A DNA stretch of 64,000 bases, from NCBI RefSeq assembly GCF_030766725.1, contig NZ_JARQWR010000009.1, positions 1 to 64,000 of the forward strand. The letters are read 5' to 3'. Positions 45,528 through 54,800 of this stretch are shown in pieces. Every line of letters begins with the position of its first letter. Within the stretch, counting starts at the first letter, position 1. This DNA is from Flavobacterium aerium (lineage in GTDB: Bacteria > Bacteroidota > Bacteroidia > Flavobacteriales > Flavobacteriaceae). The position numbers were made by a program, and so were the translations under genes. The notes under the pieces were generated by a model that worked only from the letters and a program-made list of their open reading frames with translations, was not told the DNA's origin and searched no databases.

Positions 45528-48176
45528 ATGAAAAAAATTACCCTAGGGGTACTTTTTCTATCCTATTTGGTTGGATTTTCACAATCAAAGAACGAAAAAG
45601 TAGAAGCATACCTAAATCAAAATTATGCTAAATTAGGTTTAACAAAATCAGACATTTCAGACTGGTTTGTTGAAAGCGAAGGAAGTTCAAAGAGTACAAA
45701 AATATCCAACTACTATGTTGTACAACGGTACCAAGGAATAGAAATATTCGGTACGGTATCTAATTTCTCTGTGAAAGAAGGAAAAGTAATTAATCTTGGA
45801 AATAGATGGATTGATAAAGTAGCTCAGAAAGTTAATACAACAACTCCTCAGATTACTGTTCTGGATGGTTTAACTAAAGCGTACAATCATTTCAAAATTG
45901 TAGCAACAAAAGCCTTCGAAATAGAAGAAACAAAAAACCAATACTCTTTTGTAATCAGCAGTGGTTTATCTTTAAAAGAACCTGTTTTAGCGAAGCTAGT
46001 TTTTCAACCTGTTGGAGAAAAATTACGATTAGCATGGGAATATACTATCAATACTCCTAATGGTCAACACATGTGGAATATCAGACTGGATGCTGTAAAT
46101 GGCAATGTTTTAGCGCAAGACGATTTAGTAATCAGTTGTAATTTTGATCATGAAGGCCATGCTGAACATGCACCATCCTTCTATTTTAATAAAAAAGGTT
46201 TTAAAGATACATCTGCATGGGCCGATATACAATCTGGAGCCTACCGAGTATTACATTACAATATTGAAAGTCCAAACCATGGAAACAGAACGTTAATCAG
46301 TAATGCACACGATCTAACAGCATCACCTTATGGTTGGCATGATACAAATGGTGCATTAGGCGCAGAACATACTATTACGAGAGGAAATAATGTGTGGGCT
46401 TATGAAGACCAAGACGGAGATAATAGCACAATAGGAGAAAGCCCAAATGGAGGAGCTTCATTGATGTTTGATTTTGCATACGGAGGAAATACTGTTGGAG
46501 CCGAAACGTATACAGATGCAGCAACAACCAATCTGTTTTATATGAATAACATCATGCACGATATTATGTATCAATATGGGTTTGATGAAGCAAATGCAAA
46601 TTTTCAACAAAACAACTACAATAGAGGTGGAACAGTAACTAGCTCAGGAGATGCAGTTGCAGCTCAGTCTCAAGACGGAGAAAGACTTAATAATGCCAAT
46701 TTTGCTACACCATCGGATGGATTTAGCCCAAGAATGCAAATGTATTTATGGAATCAACCACCAGCGATATACCCATTAATTATTAATTCACCTGCAACTA
46801 TTGCAGGATCCTATGTAGGGAGAGACAATTCGTTTAGCCCTGGAAATGTACCCTTACCAACGGTACCACAAATATTGACTTCAAATATTGTATTGTACAA
46901 AGACAATCTAAATGCTGTAGACGATGGATCATTAGCCTGTACACCGCCAGTTAATGCAAGTGAGATTAATGGAAAAATAGCCATACTACGAAGAGGTGAC
47001 TGTAGTTTTACTGTAAAAGTAAAGTTTGCACAACAAGCCGGAGCAGTTGGGGTAATTGTCGTAAATAATCAAGACGGAGCATTTGGAATGTCTGGAGCAG
47101 ATGCAAGTATAACAATTCCGGCAATGAGTGTAACCCAAGAAATTGGAGAAGCATTAATTGCACAAATTAAACTACAAACGGTAAATGGATCTTTTCAGGT
47201 TCCAGTAGTTGATTTTGTAAACGCCGATGGAGATTTTGATAATGGAATTATTGCTCATGAATACGGGCATGGTATTTCTACAAGACTTACAGGAGGAGGA
47301 ATCAATGTATCATGTTTGAGAAATGCAGAGCAAATGGGAGAAGGATGGTCTGATTTTTTTGCTTTAATGCTACAAATGAAAACAGGTGATACCCGTGCAG
47401 ATGCAAAAGGTATTGGAACATTTGTTCGAAGCGAAGCAATTAGCGGAAGAGGAATACGACAATATCGTTACTCGCCCGATATGGCTATCAATCCATTGAC
47501 ATTTGCAGCAACAAACAATTATACCTATTTTGATGAAGATGGTATAAAACGTGTGGATGTACATGCCGTTGGAACAGTTTGGGCATCCGTATTATGGGAT
47601 TTAACATGGGATTATATTGATAAATATGGATTCGATGCAAGTATCTATTCCGGTACAGGAGGAAATAATAAAATATTACAGCTGGTTATTGATGGGTTAA
47701 AACTACAACCTTGCAGCCCATCATTTATAGATGGTAGAAATGCGTTAATAGCAGCAGATCAAGCAACCACTGGAGGAGAGAATTATTGTATGATATGGGC
47801 AGCATTTGCTCGTAGAGGCCTTGGAGTTAATGCTTCATCTGGCTCGGCAAATAACATTGAAGATCAAGTAGAAGACTTTACACAACCTGCAGCTGGACCT
47901 AATTGTACTCTATCCGTTAATTACTTTGAGGAACAAGGAATGATTAAAGTATATCCAAATCCTACCAAAGGATTAATTAATGTTTATATCAACCAATTTG
48001 TTGGGAAACTAAACATACAGATTGTAGACTTAAATGGAAGAGTAGTTTATACAGAGAAAGAATCACAATTTAATGGAGAGAAATCAATCAATATAGGGCA
48101 TTTGCAAACGGGAATGTATATTCTACAAGTAACAGGTGACCAATTGAATTATTCAAAAAAGATTATCTTGAACTAA
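45528..48176 (+). CDS. Secreted M36 (fungalysin-type) metalloprotease with T9SS tail
   Basis: 882 residues from ATG 45528, giving the signal peptide MKKITLGVLFLSYLVGFSQ; the promoter confirms this start. Order: FTP-like propeptide (about 20-200), M36 catalytic domain with HEYGHG (His577, Glu578, His581) and downstream Glu in GEGWSDFF, a PA domain inserted around residues 455-555 (GKIAILRRGDCSF), and a C-terminal Por sorting domain (VYPNPTKGLINVYI to KKIILN). Exported over the outer membrane by type IX secretion; a nutritive extracellular protease. Confidence 0.93.
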   Translation: MKKITLGVLFLSYLVGFSQSKNEKVEAYLNQNYAKLGLTKSDISDWFVESEGSSKSTKISNYYVVQRYQGIEIFGTVSNFSVKEGKVINLGNRWIDKVAQKVNTTTPQITVLDGLTKAYNHFKIVATKAFEIEETKNQYSFVISSGLSLKEPVLAKLVFQPVGEKLRLAWEYTINTPNGQHMWNIRLDAVNGNVLAQDDLVISCNFDHEGHAEHAPSFYFNKKGFKDTSAWADIQSGAYRVLHYNIESPNHGNRTLISNAHDLTASPYGWHDTNGALGAEHTITRGNNVWAYEDQDGDNSTIGESPNGGASLMFDFAYGGNTVGAETYTDAATTNLFYMNNIMHDIMYQYGFDEANANFQQNNYNRGGTVTSSGDAVAAQSQDGERLNNANFATPSDGFSPRMQMYLWNQPPAIYPLIINSPATIAGSYVGRDNSFSPGNVPLPTVPQILTSNIVLYKDNLNAVDDGSLACTPPVNASEINGKIAILRRGDCSFTVKVKFAQQAGAVGVIVVNNQDGAFGMSGADASITIPAMSVTQEIGEALIAQIKLQTVNGSFQVPVVDFVNADGDFDNGIIAHEYGHGISTRLTGGGINVSCLRNAEQMGEGWSDFFALMLQMKTGDTRADAKGIGTFVRSEAISGRGIRQYRYSPDMAINPLTFAATNNYTYFDEDGIKRVDVHAVGTVWASVLWDLTWDYIDKYGFDASIYSGTGGNNKILQLVIDGLKLQPCSPSFIDGRNALIAADQATTGGENYCMIWAAFARRGLGVNASSGSANNIEDQVEDFTQPAAGPNCTLSVNYFEEQGMIKVYPNPTKGLINVYINQFVGKLNIQIVDLNGRVVYTEKESQFNGEKSINIGHLQTGMYILQVTGDQLNYSKKIILN

Positions 48177-48190
48177 ATAAAAAATGAAGA

Positions 48191-48229
48191 AATAAAAAGG
48201 GCTGTCTAAATTTAGACAGCCCTTTTTTT
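48191..48229. terminator. Bidirectional terminator
   Basis: Perfect 24-bp palindrome GGGCTGTCTAAA/TTTAGACAGCCC (48199-48222) with A run before and T run after, between convergent genes. Confidence 0.92.
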
Positions 48230-48237
48230 ATTTTATG

Positions 48238-49188
48238 TTAGAAGGCATAAAGTAAACCAATGCCCAATGTTTGTTTCAACTGTAATTTTGGACCTACGGT
48301 TACTTGTTTACCATCGATCTCTTCTTTTGCTTTAATATCATCATCATAAATCATATGAACACCAATATTTGCTCGTACATATTCGTTGACCACAAAATCC
48401 AATTGTGCCTGCCAGTCCACATCAATATTTCCAAAACGATTTATATAATCAGAATAAAGGCTCAATCGGTTTTCAAAATTAATATTCTTATAAACTTCCG
48501 TTTTCCAATGATTGGTTAATAATATACCAACTTCCGTACGGGAACGTTTACCCGGTCGAATCATGTTTCCATCAGCATCATAGATGGCTTTGTTAACCCC
48601 AAAAGCTCCCTGATCCGCCAAACGTTCATCAAAAACTAATGTTGTTTTTTGGGTTAATGGAGATAGATAGAAGTTAAGCTTGTTTTCTTTATCTATATAT
48701 TCAGCACCGACTCCTAAAAACACATAAGCAGGAGAAAAAGGCTTAGAGATTGCTATATCTGTATTCGGATAGGAATAACCATTTGTAAATTGCGTATTGA
48801 AATTGAATTTCGCACTATGATACCACTTAGAAATTGTATCATTTCGATACCCAAAAGTAGAGTTGATCTGAATCGCATCATCCGTTTTTCTAAGTTCGCG
48901 ACCCTCTTGTTTATTGATACCATATCGAAATAAAAGCTCATTATACCAAGTTACGTTCTCACGTTCGTATTTTCTTGAAAATTTCCCTTTTAATAATCCA
49001 GATACAGAACTGTTACCCCCCACACTCCAGTTTACAAAAGCAATTTCACTCAAGTCCAGACCAATTTGATCCTTTTTTTCCCAATGAGAAATAGTATCGG
49101 GAGTACTAGTCTTAATTATAACTTGAGAATAAGAACTTTGTGATATTGTGATGAAAAATAACCCAATAAAAAAAGAAAAAAACTTCAT
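48238..49188 (-). CDS. DUF3078-family outer-membrane protein
   Basis: 316 residues with signal peptide (to about SSYS). Near the N-terminus QIGLDLSEIAFVNWSVGGNS is the family signature. The rest is short amphipathic strands that end GIGLLYAF, typical of a barrel. Function unknown. It lies 34 bases downstream of dxs in the same direction. Confidence 0.85.
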   Translation of the reverse strand: MKFFSFFIGLFFITISQSSYSQVIIKTSTPDTISHWEKKDQIGLDLSEIAFVNWSVGGNSSVSGLLKGKFSRKYERENVTWYNELLFRYGINKQEGRELRKTDDAIQINSTFGYRNDTISKWYHSAKFNFNTQFTNGYSYPNTDIAISKPFSPAYVFLGVGAEYIDKENKLNFYLSPLTQKTTLVFDERLADQGAFGVNKAIYDADGNMIRPGKRSRTEVGILLTNHWKTEVYKNINFENRLSLYSDYINRFGNIDVDWQAQLDFVVNEYVRANIGVHMIYDDDIKAKEEIDGKQVTVGPKLQLKQTLGIGLLYAF

Positions 49189-49222
49189 AATAAAATAATA
49201 ATTTAATGTAATATGGTGAAAG

Positions 49223-50998
49223 CTAACTTTCTAAGTTAGAAAAAATAGCAACTAAATTTTTAACGTCAATTTTACAATAATGTTGTAATTCATCAATTGA
49301 ACCATGCTCGATAAACTCATCGGGTATGCCAAGCGATATAATCTTATTTGTGAACTCATGCGCTGCACTGAATTCCATAATTGCACTACCAAATCCACCT
49401 CGAACCGTACCATCTTCTAGGGTTATAATCGTTTCAAAGCGATTGAAAACTTCTGTTAACATCTTTTGATCTAAAGGTTTAACAAACGGAAAATCGTAAT
49501 GCGCAAAGTTTTCACTTTTTTTTGTTTCTGACAATGCTTTAATTACATTATTTCCAATACTTCCAGTAGATAAGATGGCAACTTTGTGACCTTCCTTAAG
49601 TCGGTTTGCTTTTCCCATTTCAATTTTTTGAAAAGGTAATTGCCAATTGGTAGTTGTACCACGCCCACGAGGATATCGTATCGCAATAGGATGATCAATA
49701 CCAAGCTGAACGGTATAAAGCATATTGCGCAATTCAATTTCATTAAGTGGAGCATAAACAATCATATTCGGAATACAACGCAAATAAGCCAAATCAAACA
49801 CACCATGATGTGTAGCGCCATCTTCACCGACTAAACCGGCACGATCTAGACAAAAGATTACAGGAAGATTTTGTAAAGCAACATCGTGAATAATTTGATC
49901 ATAGGCACGCTGCAAAAATGTAGAATAAATATTGCAGTAAACAATCATTCCCTGAGTGGCCATACCCGCAGCCAATGTAACGGCATGCTGTTCGGCAATA
50001 CCAACATCAAAGGCCCTTTGTGGGAAAGCGTCCATCATAAATTTTAAAGAACTACCAGAAGGCATTGCCGGTGTAATCCCAATTATTTTAGGATTTTGCT
50101 CCGCAAGTTCAACAATAGTTAATCCAAATACATCCTGATATTTTGGAGGCAGGTGACCTTCCGATTTTGGAAGTATTTCACCTGTAATTTTATCAAACTT
50201 TCCTGGAGCATGATATTTCACCTGATCCTCTTCAGCTTGTTGTAGACCTTTTCCTTTGGTTGTAATCAGATGAAGGAATTTAGGCCCTTTAATTTTTTTC
50301 AGACGTTGAAGTTCTTTAATCACCAATGGGAGATCATGACCATCAATAGGACCAGAATAATCAAAGTTCAACGATTTAATCATATTGTTCTCTCGTGGAT
50401 TTTTCCCTTCTTTAACAGCGGTTAAATAGTTTTTTAAAGCACCAACGCTCGGGTCAATCCCAATTGCATTATCATTGAGAATAACTAATAAGTTGGCATC
50501 CGTAACCCCCGCATGATTTAAACCCTCAAACGCCATACCTGAAGCAATAGAAGCATCGCCAATTACAGCAATATGTTGTTTGTCTAAATCCCCTTTTAAC
50601 AGTGAAGCTATTGCCATCCCTAAGGCCGCAGAAATTGAAGTAGAGGAGTGACCAACACCAAAAGTATCATAAATACTCTCACTGCGTTTTGGGAAACCGC
50701 TAATTCCATTCAGTTGTCGATTTGTATCGAATGAATTTTTTCGCTCCGTTAATATCTTATGACCGTAAGCCTGATGTCCAACATCCCAAACCAATAAATC
50801 ATCGGGTGTATTGAATACATAATGTAAAGCGATGGTTAGTTCGACAACGCCAAGACTAGCGCCAAGATGACCTTCTTTTGCAGAAACAACATCAATAATA
50901 AACTCACGGAGTTCACGAGCCAATTGAGGTAATTGCGTTTCATTTAATAATCTTAAATCCGAAGGATTTTGAATATGTGAAAGTAAGGAATGCGACAT
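49223..50998 (-). CDS. dxs: 1-deoxy-D-xylulose-5-phosphate synthase
   Basis: 591 residues. Thiamine-diphosphate domain with GDASIASGMAFEGLNHAG, VWDVGHQAYGHKIL near residue 70 (His in catalysis) and transketolase domain with EQHAVTLAAGMA and DRAGLVGEDGATHHG. First enzyme of the MEP isoprenoid pathway. Close to the usual 620 residues, slightly shorter. Confidence 0.95.
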   Translation of the reverse strand: MSHSLLSHIQNPSDLRLLNETQLPQLARELREFIIDVVSAKEGHLGASLGVVELTIALHYVFNTPDDLLVWDVGHQAYGHKILTERKNSFDTNRQLNGISGFPKRSESIYDTFGVGHSSTSISAALGMAIASLLKGDLDKQHIAVIGDASIASGMAFEGLNHAGVTDANLLVILNDNAIGIDPSVGALKNYLTAVKEGKNPRENNMIKSLNFDYSGPIDGHDLPLVIKELQRLKKIKGPKFLHLITTKGKGLQQAEEDQVKYHAPGKFDKITGEILPKSEGHLPPKYQDVFGLTIVELAEQNPKIIGITPAMPSGSSLKFMMDAFPQRAFDVGIAEQHAVTLAAGMATQGMIVYCNIYSTFLQRAYDQIIHDVALQNLPVIFCLDRAGLVGEDGATHHGVFDLAYLRCIPNMIVYAPLNEIELRNMLYTVQLGIDHPIAIRYPRGRGTTTNWQLPFQKIEMGKANRLKEGHKVAILSTGSIGNNVIKALSETKKSENFAHYDFPFVKPLDQKMLTEVFNRFETIITLEDGTVRGGFGSAIMEFSAAHEFTNKIISLGIPDEFIEHGSIDELQHYCKIDVKNLVAIFSNLES

Positions 50999-51015
50999 TA
51001 TTTTTGGAATATCGA

Positions 51016-51023
51016 CAAATTTA
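51016..51023 (-). promoter_or_regulatory. -7 box of dxs
   Basis: Minus-strand TAAATTTG, 17 bases before the dxs ATG. No TTG at the expected distance. Confidence 0.45.
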
Positions 51024-51149
51024 CAATTTTGTTTTTACTAAATAGAGATAAATAAAAATAGGATTAGCATTGTGAATGAATGTATTGGTCTTTTTAACAA
51101 ACGAGAAAAGAAGAAATTAGAATTAATAAAAAAATAAATATTGAAATTG

Positions 51150-51157
51150 TATTTTTG
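51150..51157 (+). promoter_or_regulatory. -7 box of tadA
   Basis: TATTTTTG, 5 bases before ATG 51163. The GTG at 51157 overlaps its last base and cannot be the start if this box is used; transcription would begin at the ATG. Confidence 0.5.
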
Positions 51158-51162
51158 TGAAG

Positions 51163-51606
51163 ATGATAAACATTTTTGACGATACCTATTTCATGAAAAA
51201 AGCCTTGCAGGAAGCGCAAGCCGCTTTTGATCGTGGTGAAGTTCCAGTAGGAGCAGTAATTGTTGTGGCTAATAAAATAATAGCTAAAACACATAATTTA
51301 ACCGAAACATTGAATGATGTGACAGCACACGCCGAAATGCAGGGAATTACTGCGGCAGCCAATTATTTGGGAGGGAAATACCTGAAGGATTGTACACTCT
51401 ATGTGACCATAGAACCTTGCCAAATGTGTGCAGGAGCTCTGTATTGGAGTCAAATTTCCAAAATCGTATATGGGGCACGAGATGAACAACGTGGATTTAT
51501 TACGATGGGAACTAAAATTCATCCCAAAACAAAAGTAGTTGGAGGTGTTTTAGAAGAAGAAGCAGGAACGCTAATGAAACAGTTCTTCGCAAATAGAAGG
51601 AAATAA
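51163..51606 (+). CDS. tadA: tRNA-specific adenosine deaminase
   Basis: 147 residues. Zinc ligands His56-Ala-Glu58 and Pro85-Cys86-x-x-Cys89. TadA edits A34 to inosine in tRNA-Arg(ACG). ATG 51163 is chosen over GTG 51157 because the latter lies in the -7 box and adds only two residues. Confidence 0.93.
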   Translation: MINIFDDTYFMKKALQEAQAAFDRGEVPVGAVIVVANKIIAKTHNLTETLNDVTAHAEMQGITAAANYLGGKYLKDCTLYVTIEPCQMCAGALYWSQISKIVYGARDEQRGFITMGTKIHPKTKVVGGVLEEEAGTLMKQFFANRRK

Positions 51607-51746
51607 AAATAACAAATTTTTCCTTATTAAATAATCAGTCTAAATTTTTTAAAGAAGAAATATTTGAATTATATTTAGTCATCATAAAAAGTAGTGCGCA
51701 GTAGTTTATTTCGTTATGAATTAAACCCTATTCTTTTGTTTTTAAG

Positions 51747-51764
51747 ACCTATAGTTGTATAGGT
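51747..51764. promoter_or_regulatory. Inverted repeat upstream of the macroglobulin gene
   Basis: ACCTATA-GTTG-TATAGGT, a perfect 7-bp inverted repeat 62 bases before ATG 51827. It could be an operator; it has no T tail, so not a terminator. Confidence 0.3.
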
Positions 51765-51826
51765 GTTATAGATAGTAAAGTATTTTAGCACAGCCAAACT
51801 GATGAATTTAATTTAATTCCTTCCCT

Positions 51827-54800
51827 ATGAAAAGTAGAAAATTAGCACTATTATTAATTACACTATTAATTATCCAATCGTGTAATAAAAGAAAATCAGC
51901 ACAAGAATTCAATTCTGATTTTTCATTGTACAAAGAATATATTGCTAATTTTACTTCAGGACTACTTTCTTCAGAGTCAGACATTAGAGTGGTATTGGCA
52001 TATGAAAAAGGAGATTGGAAACCCAATCAGGAACTAGATAAAAGTCTATTTACAATCGATCCCTCAATTGATGGAAAAGTAGTGGCTTTATCAAATAATA
52101 CAATAGCTTTTCAGCCTAAAAAACCTTTAAAACAAGACACGGAATACCATGTCACACTTCATTTAGGGAAACTGATTAAAACGAAATCAGAATTATCAAA
52201 ATTTAATTTTACCGTTAAGACCTTAAAGCAGGATTTTCTTGTGGAAACACAAGATTTACAATCGTACAATAAACAATGGCAATATTTAAATACAACACTG
52301 AAAACTAATGATAATATGGATCTTGCTACGGCAAAGAAATTATTAACAGTAGAACAGAATGGCAAAAAATTAAACTTGAAATTTGATCAGAATCTAAATT
52401 CAAAAACGGAATTTAAATTTGTCATTGACAGTATACAACGTCTAACATCCGATAGTACACTTAAAATTTCATGGGATGGTAAACCATTTGATATTGATGA
52501 AAAAGGATCAATGGACTTTGAGATACCAGGGCAAAATAATTTTAAGATTATTAAAGTAGATGTAATCGATAATGGAGAACAAGTAGTATGGATTAACTTT
52601 TCTGATCCGTTAAAAAAAGAACAAGATTTAAAAGGATTGGTTGCAGTAGAAACAGCTACAAACTTAAGATACATAACAGACGGAAATGTATTAAAAGTAT
52701 TTTTTGAAAAACCATTAGCAGGGGAATTATTAGTTGAAATTTTTCAGGGAATTGAAAATATAGATGGTGGCAAGTTAAAAGAAACATATGCCGAGAAAAA
52801 ACTATTTGAGCAAATTAAGCCAAGCATACGATTTGTGAAAAATGGGACAATACTACCAAGCTCGAGTAACTTAAAAGTCAATTTTGAAGCAGCAAACCTA
52901 AAAGCGGTGGATGTGAAAATCTATAAAATTTTCCAAAACAATATTCTACAATTTTTACAAGATAACAGCATCAATGGTAATTATAATTTAAGACGAGTAG
53001 CACTTCCAGTGGCTAAAAAAACACTTCAGTTAACGGAAAATAGAATGTCCGATTATTCGAAATGGAATGCCTATGCCCTAGATATCGCAAGTTTGATAAA
53101 ACCAGAGCCAGGAGCAATTTATCGAATTGAATTTTCTTTTAAAAAATCATATTCTTTATTTAAATGTGATACTACAGATACTACTGAAGAAACCAATAAT
53201 GTAGAGGAAGAAACGGATGAAGTGGTAGACGATGAGAATTATGACGATGACTATTATGGAGAAGACGAGTACAGATACTATAGTGATTATGATTGGAGAC
53301 AAGAAGATAATCCATGCAATAATTCATACTATTATAATAAAAAAATTGCGACAAATATTCTAGCGACCGATTTAGGTGTAATTGCTAAAAAAGGAGAAAA
53401 TAATTCGTATTTCTTTGCGGTAAACGATATTGTTACAACGGAGCCTGTGGCAGATGCCAATATTGATATTTATAATTACCAACAACAAAAATTAGCTTCC
53501 TTTACGACCAATAAAGATGGAATAGCCACTTTTGATTTAGATAAAAAAGCATTTTTTGCTGTGGTAACAAAAGGGGTAAACAGCACTTATATCAAACTAG
53601 ACGAAGGCTTGTCACAATCATTAAGTAATTTTGATGTGGCAGGAAATGAATTGCAAAAAGGATTGAAAGGCTATATGTATGGGGAACGCGGTGTTTGGCG
53701 TCCGGGAGATACACTTTATATCTCGTTTATACTAAACGATATTGCAAGTAAGTTACCAACATCACACCCCATAAAATTTAGATTGTCTGATCCAAGAGGT
53801 AAAGTTGTATATCAAACTGTACAGAATTATACCCCACAGAATCACTATAAATTTGCTTTTGCAACCAATCAAGATGCTCCAACAGGAAATTGGGAAGCTG
53901 TTGTAAGTGTAGGAGGAGCACAGTTTTATAAAAACATAAAAATAGAAACGATTAAACCCAATCGTTTAAAAATCAAGAATAACTTAAGCACAACTGTGCT
54001 TTCCGCTTCCAAACCAAATACCGGTAATATAGAAGTAACATGGTTGCATGGCGCAATTGCGAAAGATCTAAAAATTGAAGTTCAAGCAAAATTTTCACAA
54101 CAAGTCACCACTTTTAAAGGATTTGATAAATATGTTTTTGATGATCCATCTAGAAAATTTAATACAGAGGAAATCAATATTTTTTCTGGAAAAGTTGATG
54201 ATCATGGTAAAGCAACCATCACAGTACAACCGAAATTAACCGGACAAGCGCCAGGAATGCTAAAAGCCTCTTTCATTACGAAAGTATATGAAAATGGTGG
54301 AGATTTTAGTACAGATGTAATTGGGACTAGCTATTCTCCATACCAAACGTATGTTGGAATAAAATCACAAGAACCTAACAAATACGGAATGCTGGAAACA
54401 GGAAAAATCAACCGATTTGATATTGTTACAGTAGATGAAAATGGAAGACCAAAATCAGTTAAAAATCTAGAAGTTAAAGTATACAAAGTAGACTGGAGAT
54501 GGTGGTGGGATGCAACAAACGATAATTTGTCAAATTACAATGCATCTTCAACCAATGTAGCCGTACATACGTATAAAGTAGATACGGACCAAAATGGGAA
54601 AGCCAACGTTCAGTTTAAGGTTGAAGACGACTTATGGGGACGTTATTTAATACGAGTAGCCGATTTAACTGGTGGACATGCAGCGGGACAAACAGTATTA
54701 ATCGATTGGCCAATATGGTCTGGAAAAACAAAAAACACAGATGCTGCTACAGCCAATATGTTAGTGTTTTCTACCGATAAGAAAAAATATGATGTAGGAG

